From Phaseolus vulgaris (lineage: Eukaryota > Streptophyta > Magnoliopsida > Fabales > Fabaceae), in contig NC_023759.2 of the NCBI RefSeq assembly GCF_000499845.2, positions 35,092,464-35,156,463 on the forward strand: 64,000 bases of DNA, read 5' to 3'. Made by a program: the position numbers and the translations under genes. A model generated the notes under the pieces. That model was given only the letters and a program-made list of their open reading frames with translations, was not told where the DNA came from and ran no database searches. This document shows positions 56,292-64,000 of the stretch, piece after piece (positions within the stretch are counted from its first letter, which is position 1; each line of letters begins with the position of its first letter).

Positions 56292-56760
56292 CATACCCCT
56301 ATTCTTTCTCATAATATGATCATCTAAAGACAAAAGAGTACCAAAACCTCTAATGATGAAAAATATCGCCTTTGGAATGAAATTGTAGATTCTAACCTAG
56401 GCCTGAGTTTTGATACTCTTCGTGGTAGCTGGAACAAAGTCTTTTGTCAGACAAACAATCTCAAGAAACCAAAAGATAACTTCAAGGAACCCATCCGATG
56501 GTCCATCGCATGTCTTTTAAAGAAACAAATTCAAACTCATAGAAACCCTTCCCAAGAGGAATTGTTTTCCATGGTCCAAGGTGTCTGAGAGGTTTATCTC
56601 CCTTGGATAGAATAATCTGGCCATGAAGATGAGTCTTGCAATCCTCAATACCAACCAAGTAATATGTCTCATCAATTCGGACAACAATCATGTTTCCCTT
56701 AATACAAGGAGTAGATAGCTGAGACAAAGGAATGTTACATATATTTCTCAAATTCTACGT
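56292..56760 (-). pseudogene. LINE ORF1, N-terminal nucleic-acid-binding domain (frame-shifted)
   Basis: The open piece 56482-56751 reads CNIPLSQLSTPCIKG, EDCKTHLHGQIILSKGDKPL, GKGFYEFEF and DMRWTIGW. After a frame change near 56480 it goes on with TKDFVPATTKSIKTQA, a stop, VRIYNF and LLSLDDHIMRKNRGM to the SIRE-1 border. This is the DUF4283-like domain of plant L1-type ORF1. It has the same strand as the ORF2 pieces at 21500-24191. Confidence 0.75.
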
Positions 56761-57180
56761 TCTTATTAGGAGATACTTCTCGATTTCATTGGATAAAAAA
56801 ATCTTTAGAATCCTTCGCCATTCCCATCGGTTAACACCACGAAACCCACCAACGCACTAACCCAGCTCCGCCACGCGCAACACCACCACGTTGGTACTCC
56901 GCCGTAAATCGTGCTCCACCACACATCTCGCGCCGACGCACTGGTCTTCCACAAGCAGCGCACATTGCGCGTATAACGCCCTCCGCTCCACTCGTTGCGC
57001 GCCGCCGCATTGGACACGACTCTGCTGCACTTGGTCGCACGCAAGACCACCGCAGCATGGCAACTGTTTGTCCACGGCACGCACACCTCCGCGACGTGCC
57101 CCACAGAGTAGCCGCAAGCGCTGCTGCCTCAAAACACAAAAACTCTAATGCACCACCGCACCTCCTCAGCAGAAACCCTA
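56761..57180 (-). other. Probable LINE 5' region, GC-rich
   Basis: A locally GC-rich stretch (56830-57160) upstream of ORF1 contrasts with the AT-rich DNA on its right. Several overlapping frames are open on both strands but none is recognisable. It may be the LINE 5' UTR; the exact 5' end is not visible. Confidence 0.45.
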
Positions 57181-57352
57181 ATGCGTTGTTGCTTGTGACA
57201 TCAGTTCACTTTTTTCTTTTTCTTTTTTTGTATCATCTCACCATGTCATTTCTAAATTAATATTTTTTTCACCATCATATATATTCCTTCTAGAAATACA
57301 AAATTTAAAAATTATCAATCCCTAATTAAAAATCTTATACACAAATTACTTT
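57181..57352. other. Short AT-rich gap
   Basis: T-rich and A-rich runs with no feature, between the LINE 5' region and the Tat-5 LTR. Confidence 0.5.
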
Positions 57353-58199
57353 TGTACCGACCAGTCCCCGGGCGTTAACCAACCCCTGGTAACGTTGGTG
57401 CCACGTAAGCGGGTCCCAGGAGCAGCGCAGGCCAGTACCTTGCAAAACACGTGCGCCAAAGGAGTCGAGAGTGGTCAAACATCGGTCATCAGGATGTACC
57501 GACTTGCAACTCAACAGTGTGGAGAGGTCGGACATCGGAAGTCCAAATAGTAGAGATGGGCAATGAAAAGTGGATCCCATATCACACGCCAGTTATCAGT
57601 AAGGGAGAAGCCTTGATCACGAGTACCATGCGTGCAGAGTGGACGACACGTCCAGGCGTGACACAAAGTATAAAATTCACTGAAAGGATATGGTCAGCAA
57701 GAGCCACGATCAGGAGCGAGTTGCATGCATAGTACGTGAACAGCTAGGGCACTCTTAGAGGCGGACCCCAGAGATCAGGTGCACGAGGAGGCATCCAGGT
57801 GGTCATCCCGTCAGAGCATGCACTCCAGTTAGGGACCCCACGCGCTAGGTTATCCAGATAGTAAGGAAACAACAGTATTGGGCCCACCCATCAGAAAGGC
57901 CCATTTTCAGGTAAACAGGAAACCTTAGTTTCAGTTTATAAATAGTAAGTTAACAGACTTGGCAAAGGGAGAATCCTCTTGTGCTGTTAACACACACACA
58001 ACAACCAGAATATACAGTTTTTTGGTGTTTCCTAGTCCTAGTACTAACTTGAGCGTCGGAGTGCAAACGGCCACTAGGGCTCCCATTGTCTTTGTGTTTT
58101 CAAGTGTTCATCACCGGGACAGCATACGCGAACGTAAGGACTCTGGACGTGAGCGTGACGTAGACGTACGAAGGCGTTTCGAGTCAACCGGCAGGAACA
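57353..58199 (+). repeat. Tat-5 5' LTR
   Basis: It starts TGTACCGACCAGTCC and ends GGCAGGAACA, 847 bp. TATA box TTTATAAATAG lies near 57938. The shared block TTGAGCGTCGGAGTGC is near 58049, about 150 bp before the end. No partner LTR is in the window. Confidence 0.8.
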
Positions 58200-58201
58200 T
58201 T

Positions 58202-58219
58202 TGGCGCCCACCATGGGGC
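58202..58219 (+). promoter_or_regulatory. Tat-5 primer-binding site
   Basis: TGGCGCCCACCATGGGGC, one base different from the Tat-4 site, two bases after the LTR. Confidence 0.9.
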
Positions 58220-58268
58220 ACGATAGAAAACACTGTCCCACCAGCAAGAACCAGAAAAACCCAAAGAG

Positions 58269-58954
58269 ATGAGAAGTACGAGGCAAGGACCTGTTGCGCC
58301 AAACGGGGGTGAGGCCCTCACCCTGCAACAGGTTATGAAGATGATGCGAACCCTTCAGGAGGAAGTGGCCGCATCAAGAACAAATCAAGAACGCATCCAA
58401 GCTGATTTGGTAGCCTCATAAGCCATGAAGGAGGAGCTACGCAGAAACCTGCAAACCCACACGACTGAGAGTGAGGGTGCAGATCAGGGGCCTGTGACGC
58501 CACCCAGAGAATTCCCAACACCGTTCTCGACAGAGATCGTGGAGTTAGTGATACCAATCACGCTCATGGGGCCCAAGGTGACCTTCACCGGGATGGAAGA
58601 CCCGGAGGCCCACCTTGCGGCCTTCGATACACAGATGATGCTGGTCGGGGGCTCCGACGCGGCGCAATGCAAGTTGTTCATGAGCACTTTGGCAGGAATG
58701 GTGATGGAGTGGTTCATGAGCCTCCCTGATGGCCATGTGACGTTGTTCCCGCAACTCACAAAATTGTTCAGGGCACAATACCTCGCGAATCGAGCCCCCC
58801 GTCAGTCTCCTACGACCTCTTTGATGTAAAACAGTATCAAGGAGAGTCTTTGAAGGAGTTCCTCCACCGTTTCGGAGCGCAAGTGATGAGGTTGAACCTC
58901 ACAGAAGAAAAGATGATGGTGCATGCGTTTAGGAAGGGCATCGTGTCAGGACCC
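58269..58954 (+). pseudogene. gag: Tat-5 gag, first part
   Basis: The ATG at 58269 starts MRSTRQGPVAPNGGEALTLQ and a coiled coil. A TAA at 58419-58421 breaks it. The same frame goes on from 58425 with VTFTGMEDPEAHLAAFDTQ and MEWFMSLPDGH. A one-base loss in the C-run near 58795-58800 shifts the frame. VSYDLFDVKQYQGESLKEF and MMVHAFRKGIVSG follow to the solo LTR. Confidence 0.85.
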
Positions 58955-60082
58955 TGTTAGAATGTATGGCTTTAAACTAGAGGGGGGGTGAATGGTTTAA
59001 AGAGGGTTTTCGCAAACTTTTAAGTCTAGAATGATATTACTTCGATAAATACTTGAATCAGAATTCAGTTTTCCAAAAACACAAAGCAAATAAGCACAAC
59101 ACTAGAAAAACAATCGGTTGTTTCGCAGAAACAATCGGTTGTTTATACCAGTTCACGAATATAAAAACTGAAATTAAAGAGTTTAAGGATAAAGAGAATG
59201 CACACAGAGGTTTATACTGGTTCACTCTTAACCAATAGCTACATCCAGTCTTCCCAGAAACCACTGGGGAATCCACTAAGCAATCAACCCTAGATTACTT
59301 ACAACACCACCAAAGAAGTGACCTTGATCCCCTCAAGACACACACTTCCTTTGGCTTCAGCACAACACCACTAAGAATGCTGATCTTGACAACCTCAAGA
59401 ACACACAACACTTCTCAGCTATACACACAGAGTTTCTTTCAAAGTACAGAGGATTACTCTTGTTACAGAACAAATCTGAAATTAATACAAGATGAAAATC
59501 CTATATCACACTCTTTTTGATCCAGCAATATCAAAGCAATCTTTAACTCTTTCAAAAGCAAAATCAGTGAAAAACTCAAATATGTTTTTCTTTTATTAAA
59601 ACTTAGTTGATTGTTACACAAACTTAACAAACTATTTATTGCTTTCAAAGACTGGTCAAAGCATTTAAAACTGGAGCGTATTCAGTTATAAAATCATTTA
59701 ATGCTCAGTCAAAGCACAAAATAGTTTTCTGTTATGGTCCCAAAACAAACAATCGGTTGTTTTCACGAATCAATTGGGTGTTTTGGTTTGACAACAAGTC
59801 AACCATCAAAAACAGTTTTCAACCTTTCTAAAAACACCTAAGTATAAAACAATCGGTTGTTTCGACAAAACAACAGGTTGTTTTTCACTTAGTTTGAAAA
59901 ACACATTTCAATTAAAAGGTTTGAAAGTGTTTATGCTTTGGATTCAATCAAGAGTGGATTTACACATAAAATCTACCCTAGATCCTATCTAAAGACAGCT
60001 CAGCAACAACAAGCACATCCAACCTTTCATAAACCTTCAAAGGGTTTGGATTCTTCAAAGCTTGAACACACTTGATTCAACA
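58955..60082 (-). mobile_element. Solo SIRE LTR in Tat-5 gag
   Basis: This 1,128-bp LTR (TGTTAGAATGTATGG ... TTGATTCAACA) is flanked by GACCC at 58950-58954 and 60083-60087. It lies in the reverse orientation to gag. Paired AAACAATCGGTTGTTT motifs 21 bp apart lie near 59108-59144, with others near 59750 and 59850. Gag text continues seamlessly across it. Confidence 0.95.
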
Positions 60083-60700
60083 GACCCTTCAGCGAGTCAC
60101 TCATCCGGAACCACCCCAAGACCTTCGCTGAGATAAAGCGTCGCGTGGTGGCCCACATTATGGCGGAGGAAGAACTTAGTGAAAAGCGCGCGTGCGTGGT
60201 ACCCACGCGGCCACGTGCGGCAGGTCGTCCTCAAACCCTAAGGGTCCACGAGGCGACGACAGAGATGAAGGCCCCCGTGCAACAGCAGCCCTATCAAAGG
60301 ACCAATACAAGGGGGTGTGGGAGAGATAACGTGCCGCCAAGGCACGACTTCATAGTGGAGCTGAAAGACCTCATCGTTATCCCAAACATAGCGAAGAGAC
60401 TAAAGGTACCTCCCAAGATCAACAAGAAGCTCGGGCCCAACAAGAACGCATGGTGTGAGTTCCACCAAGCATACGGCCACCCCATACACAATTGCTTAGT
60501 GCTGGGACATCAGCTAGATGAGCTGGTGAAGAGCGGTCTCCTAAGAGATTATCTGCTAGAAAAACAGGGGACCGAGGACGCGGCGGCAACAGGGGGTGGC
60601 CCGGGGCACGAAGTCCCCGTACATGGTGAGGTCCACACCATCGCAGGAGGGTTCTCAGACGGAGGTTGTACCGCTTCTCAGCGAAGGAGATACGCGCAGT
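60083..60700 (+). pseudogene. gag: Tat-5 gag, second part
   Basis: It resumes in the middle of the gag core. The frame 60145-60702 holds AHIMAEEELSEKRA, a basic linker, FIVELKDLIVIPNIAKRL and the knuckle CEFHQAYGHPIHNC at 60454-60495 (C-x2-H-x4-H-x4-C). HEVPVHGEVHTIAGG follows. It ends with a shift into protease. Confidence 0.85.
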
Positions 60701-61245
60701 GATGTCGGTAGAAGCACAGAGAACCGACGAAGCCTTCGACGTAGACCTGGTCTTTACCAAGGCCGACCTAGAGGACGTTGTCCCCCATGACAATGATCCA
60801 GTGGTAATCTCAGCGGTAACCGCAGGAAGGAAGGTGCTAGTAGACCAGGGAAGCTTGGCGGATGTAATGTTCTGGACGACTTTCAACAAGCTGCAACTAT
60901 CCCCCAACATGCTAAGGTCCTATGACGGCTGTCTCTACGGTTTTGCTGGAGACCAGGTAGAGGTGCGGGGATACTTGGAGTTGAGGACCACCTTCATAGA
61001 TGGTACCGCATCACGAACAAAGAGCATCAGGTACCTTGTCGTTAACGCCTTCTCTGCTTATAACATGTTGTTGGGCAGACCAACACTGAATAGGTTAGGG
61101 GCGGTGCCGTCGACAAGGCACATGAAGATGAAGTTACCGGACCTGACAGGGAAGGTCATTACCATCAAGTCAGATCAGAAGGAGGTCAAGCGATGCTACG
61201 AGAATAGCCTCAGAACAAGGCGAGGGGTGTCCATGGTTGCCAGTG
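60666..61245 (+). pseudogene. pro: Tat-5 protease (truncated)
   Basis: An open frame gives DVDLVFTKADLEDVVPHDN, then RKVLVDQGSLADVMF. Two to three residues usually before VLVDQG are missing and the second Ser of DQGSS is Leu. It continues with YNMLLGRPTLNRLG and the linker SLRTRRGVSMVA, after which Tat sequence ends. Confidence 0.8.
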
Positions 61246-62280
61246 GAGCCCCCTTATGATAGCTTGAGATCTTCATCTTTGCATTTTTTATGTGGAATTG
61301 GCAAAAGCATCCATGGATTGTTGATGGACAAGGCTCTCCTAGGAGTTATGGTAGCCTTGGAGGTGCATGAGAAGTATGAAAGTGAGATAGGTGAGGCCTA
61401 CTCTCTTTGGAGGTTGCGGTTTTGGAAGATTAAAGGCCTAAATCCTAAGAGATTTTATGATGGAGGAGGGCCAAGCACAACCTCCCATGAAAGGCTAGAC
61501 CCCAAGTCAAGAGCGTCTAGACCCAAGCCAAGAGTCTAAGATCAAGCTAGGAGCGTCTAAGACCAAGCTAGGAGCGTCTAAGATCAAGCTAGGAGCGTCT
61601 AAGACCAAGCTAGGAGCGTCTGAGATCAAGCTAGGAGCGTCTAAGATCAAGCTAGGAGTGCCTAAGACCAAGCTAGGAGCGTCTAGGACAAGAAGACTTG
61701 GATCAAGCTATGAATGCAGAATGACATATTGGTACATGTTCCGTGAAGGCCCATCAAGTGTAGCCTAGTTTTAATTGGGGTGTAAATAGCATAGCCATGT
61801 GGACAAATGTTTATTTTTCTGCACATTAGAATTAAGGAGGAGTTAACCTTGATTAGCTAAAGGTTTCTAGAAGCATTCACTAATCAAGTTCGGCCATGTG
61901 CACCCATGTGCCATGTGCTCCATGTGCCTCCATGTGCCACTTCTTTACATTTCATTTGGCTTACATTTGTGTAGCATTTAGGTCATCAAATCTGGTCCTC
62001 TTTAGCCTATAAAGAGAGGAGCCTACACCTTGTATTTTCAAGATTAAATTGAATAATGTTATGCTGCCCATTTAGTGTCATACTTTGCTCCTTGCCTAGC
62101 TTCTAGGTTTTAATCTTCCTTTCACCACCTACAAAGGGGTTGGCCGAACCTCCCCATGTCCACACTCTTCATGCACCTTCAAGGTCACCACACCTCCTAG
62201 GAGGACCTTGTCCATCTCCTCCATTAAGCTTATGCACCATCATCAACAACATCCAAGAAGAGCTCATAGGAAATCCATCA
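61246..62280 (+). repeat. LTR-like sequence of another Ty3/gypsy family (+)
   Basis: It ends CCATCA at 62280. If it starts TGATAG at 61257 its length is 1,024 bp. A TATA box (GCCTATAAAGAGAGGAGCC) lies near 62010. Its later half resembles, in reverse, the LTR piece at 62281-62580. Flanks CCTTA and GTTTA do not match, so the borders are unproven. A 101-codon frame inside it (61237-61539) is probably chance. Confidence 0.6.
61540..61686 (+). repeat. Seven 21-bp tandem repeats
   Basis: The unit GA(T/C)CAAGCTAGGAGCGTCTAA is repeated seven times exactly in phase, with two degenerate units before. GATC and GACC versions roughly alternate. It lies in the U3 part of the LTR-like sequence. Confidence 0.9.
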
Positions 62281-62582
62281 GTTTAGGCAAGGAGTAAGAA
62301 TGACACATTTTGGCAACATTTCATTACTCAAAATAATCTTGTGAATACATGAGGTAGGCTCCTCCTTATATAGGCTTGGAGGACTGGAAATGAAGAGTCA
62401 ATGACAATGGAATGCTAGCCAAATGAAATGCAAATGTGACGCCTAAGGAGTTCACATGGCAAGCGTGAACCAAAAGTGACTATTGTGATGCTTCTAGCGC
62501 CAAAAATGACCGGCCTAAGTTAGATTAGGAGGTTCTAGAAACCTTAATCTAACTTAGGTTGGGTTTTAGGAGCCAAAATTCA
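62281..62582 (-). repeat. Partial 3' LTR of the right-end element
   Basis: It probably starts TGAATTTTGGCTCC near 62582 after a purine-rich AAGTAGGA. It reads through a 45-bp imperfect palindrome (62514-62558) and the TATA region, and stops at 62281 in CTCCTTGCCTAAAC. The remainder is missing or displaced. Confidence 0.55.
62514..62558. repeat. 45-bp palindrome in the partial LTR
   Basis: The arms CCTAAGTTAGATTA (62514-62527) and TAATCTAACTTAGG (62545-62558) are perfect 14-bp inverted repeats around a 17-bp nearly palindromic centre. It could form a hairpin in DNA or RNA. Confidence 0.85.
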
Positions 62583-62654
62583 TCCTACTTACAATTTAAA
62601 CAATTTTACAAAAGAAAAATTCCTATATACTTTGACAAGAATTTAGAGACTATG

Positions 62655-64000
62655 CTACGCTTGATTTTGGACGTCTTGGAACATGTAGAGGTAAGTTTCT
62701 CTGCCATCAGTGGCAGTGTCCCAATCTTTATCAAGCCTCTTAGCCATTGCCCTTGTAGTTGGCCCAATATGTCTTTGTGTTTGGCTCTCCTTTGAAGTGG
62801 TGCTTGGCCCTCTTCCATCATCCCCTCCCCCTTGGAAAGGATTTGTCCTCAAATCCAAATCGTCATCTTCTTCATTGGTACCTACGAAAGGAGATAAGTC
62901 AACTACATTAAATGTATCATGTACTCCATATTCAATAGGTAAATCCAATTTGTAAGCATTATTATTGACTTTCTTGATGATTTTGAAGGGCCCGTCACCA
63001 CGGGGGCTAAGTTTGGACTTTCTCTTAATAGGAAATCTATCCATCCTAAGATGAAGCCAAACTAAGTCTCCCTCCTCAAAAATTATTTCTCTCTTCCCCT
63101 TATTGTTGTATTTGGCATACTCCTCATTTTGTTGTTGAATTTGTATTTTAACCTTCTCATGGAATTTCTTAACAAATTCGGCTTTTGATAACTCCTTCCT
63201 TATGCAAAAATTCTTGTGGATTAGGAAGGAGTAACAAATCCAAAGGAGTAAGAGGGTTAAAACCATATACAACTTCAAAAGGAGAAGTATTGGTAGTCTT
63301 GTGAACTACTCTATTGTAAGCAAATTCAATATGGGGAAGGTACTCATCCCAAGATTTGTGGTTACCCTTCATGATTGCCCTAAGCATAGTACCAAGAGAT
63401 CTATTGACTAATCGTTTTTTCCATCCGTTTGAGGATGACAAGATGTGGAAAATTGTAGTCTAGTGCCAAGTTTTCCCCAAAGGGTTTTCCAAAAATGGCT
63501 TATAAATTTCGGATCTCTATCGGATACTATACTTCTTGGTAAACCATGAAGTCTCACCACTTCTCTAAAGAAAAGTCTAGAAATATTTTGAGCATCATCC
63601 ACTTTGTGGCAAGGAATAAAATGTGTCATTTTACTAAAGCGATCCACTACCACAAAGATGGAGTCATGACCTCTTACAGTCCTAGGAAGTCCTAAGATAA
63701 AATCCATGCCAATATCTTCCCAATGAGCATTTGCAATCGATAGAGGGGTATATAGTCCATGAGGCATTGTTTTAGATTTTGATTTTAAACATGAAATACA
63801 TCTAGAACAATGTCTTTGGACATCTCTTCTCATGTGTGGCTAATAAAATTTTCCTTTTAAAAGATCAAGAGTTTTGTCAACTCCAAAATGGCCCATGAGA
63901 CCCCTCTCATGTGATTCTTTTACAAGAAGTTTTCTATGTGTACCTTGGGGAATACAAAGTTTGCCTTCTTTAAAAAGATACCCCTCGGTCACACAGTAAC
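62655..64000 (-). pseudogene. int: Integrase of the right-end Ty3/gypsy element (partial, broken)
   Basis: A zinc-binding region (ESHERGLMGHFGVDKT ... CSRCISCL) near the window edge is cut by a stop near 63841 (Trp to TAG). The core follows: [13 protein letters not shown] (first Asp), [13 protein letters not shown] (second Asp) and HPQTDGKND, where the catalytic Glu region is shifted out of frame. Then come HIEFAYNRVVHKTTNTSPFEVVYG and the C-terminal GDLVWLHLRMDRFPIKRKS, RGDGPFKIIKKVNNNAYKLDLP and DLSPFVG. It ends near 62655 after GPTTRAMAKRL. The type is distinct from the Tat integrases. Chromovirus-like by eye; clade not assigned. Confidence 0.8.

Larger units (their letters stand above)
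57353..61245 (+). mobile_element. Tat-5: 5' part of a Tat element (LTR, gag, protease)
   Basis: It has a 5' LTR, tRNA-Lys primer site, gag and protease in normal order on the plus strand. It stops at about 61240, just after the protease, where unrelated LTR-like sequence begins. RT, integrase, antisense gene and 3' LTR are absent from the window. Gag is split by a solo SIRE LTR. Confidence 0.85.
62281..64000 (-). mobile_element. 3' end of a second Ty3/gypsy element (chromovirus-like), running off the window
   Basis: Minus-strand order from the window edge: integrase, 3' UTR, then part of a 3' LTR that is cut at 62281 by the plus-strand LTR. The LTR piece has a minus-strand TATA (GCCTATATAAGGAGGAGCC) near 62375, related to that of its neighbour. 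Confidence 0.75.

Noticed and set aside
56805..57139. Overlapping frames rich in Cys, Arg and Ala as host genes
   Set aside because: They arise from local GC richness on both strands and have no recognisable domain. The position fits a LINE 5' region.
61237..61539. 101-codon plus-strand frame as a gene
   Set aside because: No recognisable similarity beyond a weak Gly-Pro-Ser-Thr match. It begins in Tat-5 sequence and runs into an LTR-like region with tandem repeats.
61540..61686. CRISPR-like array
   Set aside because: Units are directly adjacent without unique spacers, in plant LTR DNA. It is a simple tandem repeat.

Overview
This window looks like plant nuclear DNA made almost entirely of nested retrotransposons. 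I found no host protein-coding gene, tRNA, rRNA or CRISPR array. Three superfamilies support a plant: Ty3/gypsy elements of the Tat type primed by tRNA-Lys, Ty1/copia elements of the SIRE/Maximus type with an envelope-like ORF, and an L1-type plant LINE. The repeated AAACAATCGGTTGTTT motif in the SIRE LTRs makes me suspect a legume of the bean/cowpea group. That last step is inference from memory, not from anything computed here.

Layout. 1-1384 is AT-rich DNA with no gene. Tat-1 (+, from 1385) has a 5' LTR, gag, protease and the start of RT. It is split at 4414-4418 by Tat-2 (-, 4419-15679, duplicated target GTTGG). Tat-1 then resumes with RT, RNase H, integrase, a repeat-rich 3' UTR and an antisense gene that ends near 21079. 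A minus-strand LINE follows from about 21500. It is split by a solo SIRE LTR (21934-23104, duplicated target ACCAT) and by a SIRE element (SIRE-1, 24192-56291). SIRE-1 has gag and an envelope-like ORF but no pol. Tat-3 (-, 27685-39958, duplicated target AAGAC) sits inside its internal region, and Tat-4 (-, 42052-55790) sits inside its 3' LTR. The LINE 5' part (ORF1) reappears at 56292-57180. Tat-5 (+, 57353-about 61245) has a 5' LTR, gag and protease, and its gag is split by a second solo SIRE LTR (58955-60082, duplicated target GACCC). The right end holds a Ty3/gypsy LTR (+) abutting a second, oppositely oriented and related element whose integrase runs off the window.

How the genes work together. 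Each full Tat element carries a sense gag-protease-RT-RNase H-second RNase H-integrase polyprotein. Tat-1 to Tat-4 also carry, between integrase and 3' LTR, a gene on the opposite strand. Its product has an N-terminal domain of the 'putative gypsy type transposon' family and an acidic/basic linker; the long form adds a coiled coil and a conserved C-terminus around VVDGKIVP. An intron lies at the same place in every copy. G-boxes lie upstream in Tat-2, Tat-3 and Tat-4. A conserved hairpin-like block lies between the converging pol and antisense genes. Tat-4 is the youngest and nearly intact, and uniquely carries two copies of the antisense gene, one long and one short.

Limits. All homology calls are by eye. 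LTR divergences are hand counts. Element boundaries supported by TG...CA ends plus a target duplication are firm. The ends of Tat-1, the LINE, SIRE-1 and the right-end elements are approximate.
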